From contig NC_020176.2 in assembly GCF_000224145.3 (NCBI RefSeq), forward strand, positions 4,927,462-4,991,461: a stretch of 64,000 nt of DNA. The letters are read 5' to 3'. The position numbers were made by a program, and so were the translations under genes. This DNA comes from Ciona intestinalis. Its lineage: Eukaryota > Chordata > Ascidiacea > Phlebobranchia > Cionidae. Below, piece by piece: positions 40,084 to 55,000 of the stretch. The notes under the pieces are model-generated. The model worked only from the letters and a program-made list of their open reading frames with translations, did no database searches and was not told where the DNA came from. How positions within the stretch are numbered: position 1 is the first letter of the stretch; every line of letters starts with the position of its first letter.

Positions 40084-40611
40084 ATGCATCGTTACGTTCA
40101 ATGTACGTTAGTCCAAATATTCAATGATCAGAAGATTTTGCTTGGGATGAAAAAACGTGGACTTGGTGTCGGAATGTGGAACGGGTTCGGCGGGAAAGTC
40201 GAGGCGGGGGAAGATCTAAAAACTGCGGCTGCTCGTGAGTTGAAGGAGGAAAGTGGGCTGGAGGTTTTGACTTCAAACTTAATGGAAGTCGGTTTGCTTT
40301 TGTTTGAATTTGTGAATAGTGGTGTCGTGTTAGAAGCGAATGTGTTTCGTGCAGTTGAATATAAAGGGGTGGTTACTGAAAGTGAAGAGATGCGGCCATG
40401 TTGGTTTGATATTAAAGATATCCCTTATAAGGATATGTGGGTTGACGATGTAGATTGGTTCCCACTGATGTTTAAACAAAAGTTGTTTTATGGTTTTATG
40501 AAATTTACGGAAAAGAATGAAATGTTTTCGCAGGAGTTAAAAGTTCTGGAAAATGTTGAGGAATTTAAAAGATTAAACAAACTACAGTTGATGAAATATG
40601 ATTTTAAATAA
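40084..40611 (+). CDS. NUDT1: 8-oxo-dGTP diphosphatase, MTH1/NUDT1 family, single exon
   Basis: Hydrolyses oxidised purine nucleoside triphosphates (8-oxo-dGTP, 2-OH-dATP) so that they are not built into DNA; cytosol and mitochondria. 175 aa, a little longer than human MTH1 (156). LLGMKKRGLGVGMWNGFGGK matches MTH1 closely. The Nudix box is complete: G37, E43, R51, E52, E55, E56, G58. The substrate-pocket residues of human MTH1 are matched: N33 here corresponds to N33, and W119, D121 and D122 to W117, D119 and D120. EEMRPCWFDIKDIPYKDMW and DWFPLMFKQKLFYGFMKF are also typical. The coding region has no intron. The C-terminal extension (residues 155-175) is charged and has no counterpart I know. 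Confidence 0.97.
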   Translation: MHRYVQCTLVQIFNDQKILLGMKKRGLGVGMWNGFGGKVEAGEDLKTAAARELKEESGLEVLTSNLMEVGLLLFEFVNSGVVLEANVFRAVEYKGVVTESEEMRPCWFDIKDIPYKDMWVDDVDWFPLMFKQKLFYGFMKFTEKNEMFSQELKVLENVEEFKRLNKLQLMKYDFK

Positions 40612-40630
40612 ATTGTGTCTTAGTAATTTT

Positions 40631-40636
40631 AATAAA
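40631..40636 (+). terminator. Polyadenylation signal for NUDT1
   Basis: AATAAA 20 bp after the stop codon. A second AATAAA overlaps the stop itself (40607-40612). Confidence 0.6.
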
Positions 40637-40759
40637 CCTTTTGATAATGCTAATTTTAAGTTTCTTAGAAAACATACCCCAACCTAAATCACTGTATGTC
40701 CGGTCTTTCTATAATGGCTTTATATAATTTAGGAAAATATGATCATTGTATTTTTCTTA

Positions 40760-40895
40760 CAGAATTAAATAAATTTCAATAAATAGCAAAATTTAATATA
40801 TATACAAATATATTTATATGGAGAATACAGAATTAAATAAATTTCAATAAATAGCAAAATTTAATATATATACAAATATATTTATATGGAGAATT
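40760..40895. repeat. Perfect 68-bp direct duplication
   Basis: CAGAATTAAATAAATTTCAA starts at 40760 and again at 40828, and the rest of the AT-rich unit is identical by eye. It lies between the convergent NUDT1 and Deltex genes. Confidence 0.9.
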
Positions 40896-41069
40896 TCATT
40901 ATAAAACATCACAGTACAATTAAAGATCAGATAAGTAAATTGCGAGCTGTTATTTAAGTTTTTAAATTTAATATGTTTTTTACTTTATGGTAAAAAATAA
41001 TGCAAAAGCATAATTTGGTACACTAGTATATTCACATACAGATACTAAACAAACGTAATTTTTAACCCT

Positions 41070-41240
41070 TGTTGGGGGGAACTACAGTTGTTGTGTTGTG
41101 TTTTATACACTCAATGCCCGCATATGTAACTTATTTATCCTCGCATGGCGGGCAACGACAGTCTTTATAACACAGGTGTTTTGTTTCATACGCCTCGTGC
41201 CCGCTTACGAGTTACCATGTATGTCACTTTGTGAATAATA
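41070..41240 (-). repeat. Reverse SINE body (dimer, first partial)
   Basis: Ends about 10 bp beyond the Deltex stop codon, so it probably forms part of the Deltex 3'UTR or its downstream flank. Confidence 0.6.
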
Positions 41241-41251
41241 GCATTGTTGTT

Positions 41252-45557
<4,306 letters not shown>

Positions 45558-46430
45558 GTTGTCTTTCGTATTTAAGTAATATTTCTTCGTTGAATTTAAA
45601 CTTGAACTTAACTGTAAAAATTCAAAACAATTCGACAAAGTAGGTACCAAAGCTTAGCTATAATGTTTATCTTACACCAACACCTTACTTTCGCAAAAAT
45701 CTTACAATTTATATTTTAACAAATACTAATGGTATTTTCTGTCAATGTAAGTAGTTTAAAAATATAAAACTTGGTTTACCTGTTGGTTAAATATACGATT
45801 TTCACACTAGTGAGATCATTTGTACATTAACTAAGTATTGGGTATACTTTGGTGACGTAGTCAGATGATTATGTCATGTGCGTAAATTTTGCGAAAGTTT
45901 TTGTTAATTTTTAATTAGTTTGAATGTCAATAGAAACCAAGAAACATAGTCCTTAGATGTGTTAGAACCTTGTAATGTAGATTAGCCCATTATATACCGC
46001 CAATAAAGAACTATATTTCTACGAAACATACAACTTACTTTATCTTATGTTTTGAAAACTTTTATTAAAATTTATGCAAAGGTATTTTATTATAGCTTAA
46101 GCTTACTGCAGCAGTCAAAATACCTTAGAAAATAAACAATATTAAAGATTTATTGTATAGTTATGTTACTAGCATAAATTAATTTCTACCGGCTATTCAC
46201 CTTTTAAATGAACTAAAACTTATTTATCCTCGCATATCGGCGCGGGTGTTATGTTTCATACACCTCGTACCCGCTTACAAGTTGCCACATATAACATTGT
46301 GGAGGATTGTGTTAATGTGTTTGAAAACTTTTTAATAATTGCTCTCTCTCTGTTTGCATATTCACAAATGTCTTTATTCCCACAGACACAGACCCAATAT
46401 TAATATTAGAAACTGTGAATAACATTCAAT
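45558..46430. promoter_or_regulatory. Divergent promoter interval, Deltex and LEPROT
   Basis: 873 bp between two head-to-head start codons, mostly AT-rich, with a reverse SINE body at about 46205-46315. A splice acceptor (TTATTCCCACAG ending 46385) lies 45 bp before the LEPROT ATG. No TATA box stands out. Confidence 0.45.
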
Positions 46431-46820
46431 ATGTCAATGAAAGGGTTAGTGTTACTGGCTTTAACAGGCTCAGTATCGCTTACCTTCCTCATGCTGTCAT
46501 GCGTCCTACCACAGTTTGGAGTCTACTGGCCTCTGTTCGTCCTAATGTTCTACTTCATGGCTCCCATACCCATATTTATTGCTCGACGGTTTTCCGACGG
46601 CGATTCAGTTAGCACGGCCTGCAAGGAACTCGCTTTTTTCTTCACAACAGGAATCGTCGTTTCAGCATTCGGACTTCCTGTCATTCTCGCGCGCGCCGGT
46701 GCCATCCAGTGGGGACCGTGCGCGTTTGTGCTCGCTGGTAACGTGGTTGCATTTCTCACCATTCTCGGCTTCTTCATGTATTTTACTCAAGACTCAGATT
46801 ACGAATTCCAAAGATGGTGA
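46431..46820 (+). CDS. LEPROT: LEPROT/LEPROTL1 (Vps55 family) endosomal membrane protein
   Basis: A small four-span membrane protein of Golgi and endosomes that controls receptor surface levels; the yeast relative Vps55 acts in endosome-to-vacuole sorting. 129 aa against 131 in human. Conserved runs: [40 protein letters not shown], and [14 protein letters not shown]. The tail ends DYEFQRW, matching the WQQW end of the family. Whole coding region in one exon, unlike vertebrate genes. A second in-frame ATG at codon 3 could also serve as start. Confidence 0.96.
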   Translation: MSMKGLVLLALTGSVSLTFLMLSCVLPQFGVYWPLFVLMFYFMAPIPIFIARRFSDGDSVSTACKELAFFFTTGIVVSAFGLPVILARAGAIQWGPCAFVLAGNVVAFLTILGFFMYFTQDSDYEFQRW

Positions 46821-48095
46821 CATTAACAAACTAGTTGATATTTCGTGAACATTTCTTCAGCAATAGTTTATCTGATTGAGTGTAATTTGTGTTTTTGATA
46901 AACAAGTAATGTAATAGTTTGTATGGTGCGTCTGTTTCATCAATTCTCATGTAATTGTCTTTACACAGTGATACTGGCTTGTTAAAGTTTGTAACTTTCT
47001 GTTGCTTATTATATACTTACCTACCCTTGGTACCAAACAATTAAAACACAGGGAAGGCAAGGGATAGTTAGACAAGCAATTCTATAAAACAAATCCAAAT
47101 TGTTTGTAATGTTTACTGATTAGAGTAGAAAAAAATTCCAGGGTTGTCCTGCCCACCCTGCCACCCCAGGTTTGGTGCCTATGGTTATTGGTTACCAAAG
47201 CTTTACCAAATACAGACTAAATATACGTATTTATAAACAGCTGTTAGCTTTATCAATGCTAATACATATAAGCACTTCCAATGTATGTTTAAACCTCAGT
47301 ATGTAATAAGAACATTTCGCTTATTGTTTTCATGTACAAGCTGGATGTCATTCTACAGCAAAACTGCCTTGTTATATAGCTTTATACATTACATAGCTTT
47401 TATTTGGTCATGTTATATATATATATATGAGATAATACATTTGTATTTTTCCCTATATTTATATTATAAACCAGTGCTTCTCAACTTTTTAACAGCCAAA
47501 ATATTAAACATAAGTTATAGCGAAGCTTTTTAAAACTACATTTCACATAACTTTAGTAAATGCACAATAAATTAATTTATCATTTTCATAAAAGAATCAA
47601 AAGAATTTGTGAACCACTGTAGTGGGCGACCCAACGAAATCAAACGGTGACCCAGGGGTTGACAAGCACAGCCAAAGCACATCATAAAATATAAAAAGTT
47701 TTTAACCCATGTAAATCTGAAGGCATTTAATTCCACCCCACCCACTGCAGAACTAACATTTTTGCTGCTGATCTAGATATGTTTTATGTTAATTTACAAT
47801 TGGTCTAATTGGTTGAATTTGTTTGTTTTATTTATTCCATTCTACTGTAGTTATAAAGTTAAAGTATTCTTCTTTTCTTTTCCATTTTAAAGGTTTATTT
47901 ATGGGAATGCAATGAGTAGAAATTTAAAGATTTTTATTTTTTGTAAATGATGTTATAAACCCACTTGAAACACCGTTTATTATTGTTTTCGTCTTTTTAA
48001 AATTTACTGTCGCATATGTAATTGTGCATGTGCTGAATGCTATTTCTATGTGCTGTGGTCGTTTATATCTCATTCGTATGTTACAGATATTTAAA
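46821..48095. other. LEPROT 3' region and ANAPC11 upstream region
   Basis: AT-rich. A tail-end AATAAA occurs near 47566. It contains the hAT-like remnant listed separately. A short open frame at 47285-47533 has low-complexity composition and no recognisable features. Confidence 0.5.
47472..47671. mobile_element. hAT-like non-autonomous remnant
   Basis: The left end CAGTGCTTCTCAAC resembles the common hAT terminus, and the right end is a diverged reverse complement (GGTTGACAAGCACAG) with the usual GGTGACCCAGG just inside. About 200 bp, AT-rich. I do not see a matching 8-bp target duplication, so it is old or the ends are imprecise. A similar single end (CAGTGCTTCCTAAACTGGGG) occurs at about 52604. 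Confidence 0.45.
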
Positions 48096-48353
48096 ATGAA
48101 AGTTAAAATAAAGAAATGGTTTTCAGTAGCAAGCTGGCACTGGCAAGCATCGGATGAAACTTGTGGGATTTGTCGTTACGCGTTCGAGGCTTGTTGCTCC
48201 AACTGTCGTACCGCTGGAGATGACTGCCCTATAGTATGGGGGCAATGCACACACTGCTTCCACATGCACTGTATATTGAAGTGGCTTCACTCACAGCAGA
48301 TGAACCAGCAGTGCCCGATGTGCCGACAGGAATGGAAATTTAAAGAAGTTTGA
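48096..48353 (+). CDS. ANAPC11: Anaphase-promoting complex RING subunit APC11
   Basis: The catalytic RING-H2 subunit of the APC/C, which docks the E2 enzymes that ubiquitinate cyclins and securin. 85 aa against 84 in human. MKVKIKKWFSVASWHWQASD opens the protein. The zinc ligands are in place: CGICRYAFEACCSNC, then CTHCFHMHCILKWLHSQQ and CPMCRQEWKF. The start was chosen because it gives the family N-terminus; upstream in-frame codons lie before an acceptor (TATGTTACAG, ending 48086) only 9 bp from this ATG, a spacing that suggests a spliced leader. No intron in the coding region. Confidence 0.98.
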   Translation: MKVKIKKWFSVASWHWQASDETCGICRYAFEACCSNCRTAGDDCPIVWGQCTHCFHMHCILKWLHSQQMNQQCPMCRQEWKFKEV

Positions 48354-49078
48354 ACGATCACTTGTATTTGTGGTACTTGGAACATTTAAAATACTGAAGT
48401 CTACTCCCCATTTCGTATTCTACTCATCGTAGTTCGATAAAGTTTTAAAATTTAAGATGATAGCAACAATATTGATGGATACATGGAATATTTGAAATAC
48501 TTCTGGTCTACATTATAATTTAGATTCTACTTGTCAGAATGTGGAGGAGTTAAATACGCTGCAACAGTATAATGTTGAAGAGACAAGATAAGGAACTTTA
48601 GAAGTGATCACTACAATATGAGGATCAGTTGAATTTATATTTATCTATTTTTGTTACATTCAAAGGAGTTTTTACACTATTGTCATGCTTTACTATTTTC
48701 TATTGTCGGGGTCCTACTGCGTGGCATGCCATGAGATAGGGAATTAAGGCCATAGCTGGTCCATTATATGAGCATTACTCATCAATGATAGATATTTTGT
48801 TTTCTTGACTTTCTAAGCTCTAAGCAATGGGTCTGTATATCAGAGTTGACCCATTAGAACACTTATTACAATATGGGCTTAAGATTTAAACTGGAATTTG
48901 CTCATTAATCATTATATTATGAACTTAGTTACATATAGATGCCTTTGAGTTGCTATGATCCAAGCCATGGGTCAGTGGTTCCGAGTTGACCCATCACCCA
49001 GGATTTATATATATTCACTTTTATATATTCCAACCCAAGGGTGCGTGTAGGTTTAATTATATATTGGTGGCAACCAAC
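48354..49078. other. Interval between ANAPC11 and MARS1
   Basis: A GACCTCACCCATAT-family fragment at about 48710-48765, with related GGGTC-GTTGACCCAT pieces to 49000. No gene or clear promoter element seen. Confidence 0.45.
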
Positions 49079-52000
49079 ATGATGGAAATAAACGGACAAC
49101 CAAGTCCTGAAAAGCTGAAGGTATTGCTGGCTTGCTTTGAAACTGGACTTCATAAAATTAAAGTCAACTCTAAACCAGGTTAGGTTTGTTAAAAACTTGA
49201 TGAATTTTGAATTAGTGCCCTATTTATGTATATTACCATTTCATTTTTTGAAATAATTACTCTCGACTTTGCATGTGTGCTATTATAGGCATGAGTTCTA
49301 TGGAACAGACTCCTAATAAACGGTGTAATTTATATTTTTCTACAAATCTTTCTTGTCAGGTTCTGCATTATCAGTGAGACTTGATAATGAGATTGAATTC
49401 ACCTCATCCAATGCTGCTGTTAGGTAAGTTTCAACTTAAACAACATCATTGGTCTTTGTTTATGAGCCTCTTACTTTGTAAAACACTTTTTCTTTTGTTT
49501 AACCAATCAAATGAGAAATAGCTGTATTTTATTCATTAAAATCAAAGCAATTTTTTGAATGCATGGACCTTAGCAATATAGGCTTCTATTCTACAAGGGT
49601 GAGGTTTTAAGGATCCTTGTACCAATACTGCAGTTATACAGACCAGAGTTTATTATTATCATATTAACAATTTCCAATTATCATAATAACAATTTCCCAA
49701 TAATTTTCTTTAGATACACTTATGAAACACAAGGTGTTAAAGTAGACGTTGAAACATTGCATTGGTTTGAATGGGAGGTCACAATACTAAGGAAACTTGT
49801 GGGAAGTTACTTCAGTTTATCCGACAAGAAGATTTTGAACATCAATGAATTCCCAAACCTCATTTCTTCGTTGCAATATTTAGAAAATTCAATCAACTCA
49901 GGAAAGCTGGAGTGTGACTTCAGTACTAAAGTAAGTTAACTTGGGTGTTAATTGAATTACATTGGGTTGCAACTTGATGTAGATTGGTATACTAACTCTT
50001 AATGCATATGTCCTTGAAATTATATATTATTAAAGTTGCAAGTTTGTAGACTCTTATTTAATTAAGTAAAATTCTTTTCACTAACTTAAACGTTTTATAA
50101 AAAAAACTAAAGTTTAGGGTTTACTAAAGTTTTTAAAAACTAAAGTTTTCGTTTATTTATTGGCATACAATTTTTTAGACTTAATTTTTTTTTCGTAATA
50201 TTAATTTGCAAACTATAAGTAAACATAATTTATTCCTAGATCTCGGCTGCTAACTGTGTCATCTTCTGTACCATCTCGCCCCTCTTTTGCAACCCTGGTA
50301 TAGAAGGGGAATTCCCTGTCCTGAGAAAACATTTTGCTATCTTTATGAATCGAGGATCGTTTAGATCGGCGTGGAAGGAAGTTACCGGGGGTGAGGGGAG
50401 GCTCGCGTTCCAGGTCGGTGCCTCGTGTTCGCTGTTGAGTTATAATTTGTTGGTATATATGGGTGGGATCCTTGTCGAAAACCTGGGATTTAGGCCTTTT
50501 ACCCCAACACCCAGGAAGCTTTAGTAAGTCATTCCTCGACCGGTGTAACTTAGTCCACAACACCCATTATGTCATGGATTTCTGTCCTCAGAGATCCACA
50601 CCGTACAATTTGCTAACTCAAAGCAGTGAATATAACTTTATTTCTCAGGCGTATTTTGCTGCCACTAAAGCCCAGTGGAAAGAAACCAAACCAATCATTT
50701 CAACTGAAACGTCAAAACCAACTGAACCAAACAATTCTGTGAGTTTAAAAAATCCTGATAATTTTTGTAAAACATTTTTCTTTAATGCAGTTTATTTTAA
50801 TTTCTTCCTGAAGATGGTTTGTATTTAAAATATCCCCAAACTGTTGGCATCATCAGTGCTTGGAATAGACTGAGTAGACTTGGTGAAACATCTGCAAGAC
50901 TGCAATAGTATAACAATATTCCCACTAACATTTTAATTATGTTTTTAGTCAAAGGAAGTTGTAAGCGAAGATGAAATTGAAGCTGCAAGGAAAAGTTGGG
51001 ACTCGTGTAATGTGCAGACAGCCAAGCCAAGAGTGCACCCCGTGTAAGTTGGATGTGGTTGAGTGACCGATAATAGATATATGCTAGAATTTGTGGAACA
51101 CTATATTATATACCTAAAGATACCTTTGGAGGCCTGGGTACAGGTTAGAGTAGAAGGCACCAACTCTAGAAAAGTTAAGCGTTATAGAATCTATATACTG
51201 ATACTAGGCGATTGCTACTGACCCCAAAGTAATACATTATGTAGAAAAATGTATTAACATCATTATGTTGCTGATTTTTATAGTTAACAGTTATTATATG
51301 TATATTACTGCCCGGACTGAATAAACTATTTGTGTATCTATTATCTAATCTTAAAGTTGTGGAGACTTTAATGTGGTTCACATTATGTGCCAAAATTTAG
51401 TAAGTTTCAAATCCCATTTATTAATTGAAATTATTGCAGACTTCCAAAGGAAGGCGAGAAAAACATCTTAATCACGAGCGCTCTACCCTACGTTAACAAC
51501 GTCCCTCACCTGGGCAACATTATCGGGTGTGTGTTGAGTGCCGATGTCTTTTCAAGGTGGGATATTACTTAGTACATTGTGTTATAGCCCACCGCTTTTG
51601 GGAATGGATATTTTTGTTGTGTTTTACTTAGGTTGGGGTTGTGGGTGAATGTATCTTTGTGCAAGACACTTAACGACAATTACTCCAACGCCAACCCATT
51701 GTTGTCTAAATTTTGAGTCCTACAGAAACACCATCACCCACAAAGTTACATAGGTGGTAACACGAGGTGTATAAAACAGAACACCCGTGTTATAACAACT
51801 ATTGTTACCTTGCCATACAAGAATAAATGTGTTAAGTGTACCTAAAAAATGGTACCAGGTTACCAGATGTATAAAACAACACCCCTACCTCCAAGCATAG
51901 AATATTCACTTCTTCCCCCCAACAACCCCACCCAACTAACACTGTCAACCTCCCAGATATTGTCGCTTACGGGGTTGGAACGTCCTTTATATTTGCGGCA

Positions 52001-55000
52001 CAGATGAATATGGCACGGCAACTGAAACTAAAGCTGCACAAGAGGGAGTGACGCCCAAGGAGGTAAAATGGGAATTAATAGACCTATTGTGACAGGCAAT
52101 GCTATGTCCTTTAGTTTTGTTTCAAGTTAGACACAGTCGGTGACTAGTGCCAGTGGAACTCAAAGGTTGCTGCTACCAAGGTATCGTTGTAAGGGTCAAA
52201 CTAAAACACAAGGAAAGCAGGGATAGTTCTACATGCAGTCCTGTGAAACAAACTTATTGATTGTAATGTTTCCTAATTAATACAGTGCAGAAACTTTCAG
52301 GGTTCACCCGCACACGCTGCCACCCCAGGTTTTGTGCCTATGGGTATAATTCATATTGTTCTACTTTTCGTTTGGGCAACCAGGTATACAACATTTTGAG
52401 AACAAGTTTTTGTATAAGATTAGTCTTAATCTCAATGCATTTCCCCAGATATGCGACAAGTACCATAAGATCCACTCCGAGGTTTACGAATGGTTTAGTA
52501 TCGGCTTCGATTACTTTGGCAGGACAACTACTGAGTGTCAAACAAAGTGAGTGAATATTAAGTTTTCCGTATTAAGTATTTCATAGCAACTGATCTTTAC
52601 AACAGTGCTTCCTAAACTGGGGGTAACAAACTTAAGGAGTCGCCGAGAGTATAACAATTATACACAAAGTAGTAAATGTAATGTCTTATTAACAGTGAAC
52701 GGTTACGGAAAATTTTAGTTGATTAAAGGTGGCTGTACACAGTTTCCGGCATGCGAATTCGCCTGCAAAGTCGTATGCAAACCCATTACCGAGTTCCGCA
52801 TGCGGCAGCGAAATCCGGACAAAATGGACGAATTCCGGATACTATCTTTGGATACTGTGTACAGCCACCTTAAAAGGGGGCAAGCAAAAAGTATGGGAAG
52901 CCCTGGTTTATATTATTTACTCATTTCCCTATTTAACTTGTTACAGAATTGCGCAAGATATATTCTGGCACCTGCATCGCAACAATCACCTTATTAAACA
53001 AACGGTTGAACAACTCTACTGTGGGCGGTGTGAAAGGTTTCTGGCTGACAGGTAACTTTAACATACTCCCTGGAAGTGTGTAAAGAATTAAACAGCATAT
53101 AATAAATATTTCATCTGTGATTAAACAAACAGTCTTCAGTCCACACAGTGGTTAGCTCCTGCCTGTAGCCCAGAGTTTACTGTTCAAAGTTCCCTGCTTC
53201 TACTATTGTAGGCGTATATGTCCTATGGCGACTTATTGGCTTTTGTTTTGGATTTTTTTGCGTTCATGCAAATATAATTTTGCTAGTTTTTATTATGTTT
53301 AAACGAATACAATATGATGTTTTCATCTTAATACAAATATAACATGTTAGTTTTATTATGTTTATAAAAATATAATTTGCTTAGTTTTATTGTGTTAGTA
53401 TTGCAACGACTTGTTTGTTTAGGTTTGTGGAGGGCACGTGTCCATTATGTGCGTTTGAAGATGCACGAGGGGACCAATGTGATAAATGTGGAAAGTTGAT
53501 TAATGCTGTGGAATTAAAGGTAGTGGGTTGCATGGGTTGTGGGGGTTTTGTATTCTATTCAATATGGTCTGGTGCAACGAAACAGAACCAACAAAAATCA
53601 CGTCCCCTCTAGTAGTAATAGAGAAATATATTTCGCCTAAATGGCTTCGTCAGTCTCTTATTTAAATAGAACCTTTTCTATATGAGTGTGGGTTCTGTAT
53701 TAGCCAGAGTTGGCCCATTACCCCAACATTGTATATGCACAATCTATTCTATATGGGTGAGGTTCTACAATGAGTTACGCCATGTGGCCATGGTGGATTT
53801 TTGGTTTAGGTTTTTACTAATTTCACAGAGTCCTAAATGCAAGATGTGTAGCGACACACCAGCCATAAGGACGTCGGAACATTTGTTCGTGGATCTTTCG
53901 AAGGTGACATCAATGTTTAACTTTGCATTGAGCATGAGGTGTATGTATATGTGACTTCAAACCTGGACTGGCGGAGTATGTAAAACTGTTATGAAGTTTT
54001 ACCAAATGACAGACAAAACAAACGTTGGAATAAAATTAAAATTGATATCTGATGTTTTATACATCGCATGTTCAGAAAAATACTATAACTTTTACTTGTA
54101 GTTGGAAACCGAAGCTACAAAGCTGTCGGTCAATTATAATAAGTTTTAAAGTGCATAAAAAAGACATTTTCTAGCACATACAGAAAAGGCACAGTTGGTT
54201 TTACCCCTGCCTATATTATTAACATTAAACATTCAATTCACTTGTAGTTGGAGCCAAAGTTACGAAGGTGTTTACAAGAATCATTCAAAGGGGAGGGGTG
54301 GTCCAATAATGCAAAGACGATAACTGAAACATGGTTAAGAGATGGCCTCAAACCAAGGTGTATAACTAGGGATCTAAAATGGGGGACGCCGGTCCCACTG
54401 GAAGGGTTTACTGATAAAGTAAGTGTTTGTGGTATGAGTGTTGTATGTACTGTGTACAATGCATTGTGTAACCGTTGGCAATCCCTTATATTGGAAATGG
54501 GAATATATGGTCTTATGATTTACTGCACTAAACAATTTTTTAGAAATGATTTTGATTAAATATATGTTTTTTATTTAATATAACTGTGTTTAAAACCGCT
54601 TTTATACAAGGAGTACTTTGGGTGACGTACAATAAGCTACCAGTTGGATAACCTAAACCAGTAGTTTTGTTTTCGGGCAAATTAAAAAAGTTTAATTTAA
54701 ACCCAAATTCTTCCAGGTATTTTACGTTTGGTTTGACGCCCCTATTGGTTACTTATCCATCACAGCCAACTATACCGATAAATGGGAGTTATGGTGGAAG
54801 AACCCCAAGGTAAGAAGCTTAAAATTATTTCAACATAAAATTGTGATAATACTTTGCCTACTTACAGTGTCGGTTTCTTTGAATCCTTTGCTATATCCAT
54901 CAAAATGTAAATCTGTTTGGTGCACAATTAGTTGGATTTTTTTTGCTACATATTTTGTAGCACCTGTTGTATTACAATAATGAACTTTCACAATCAACAT

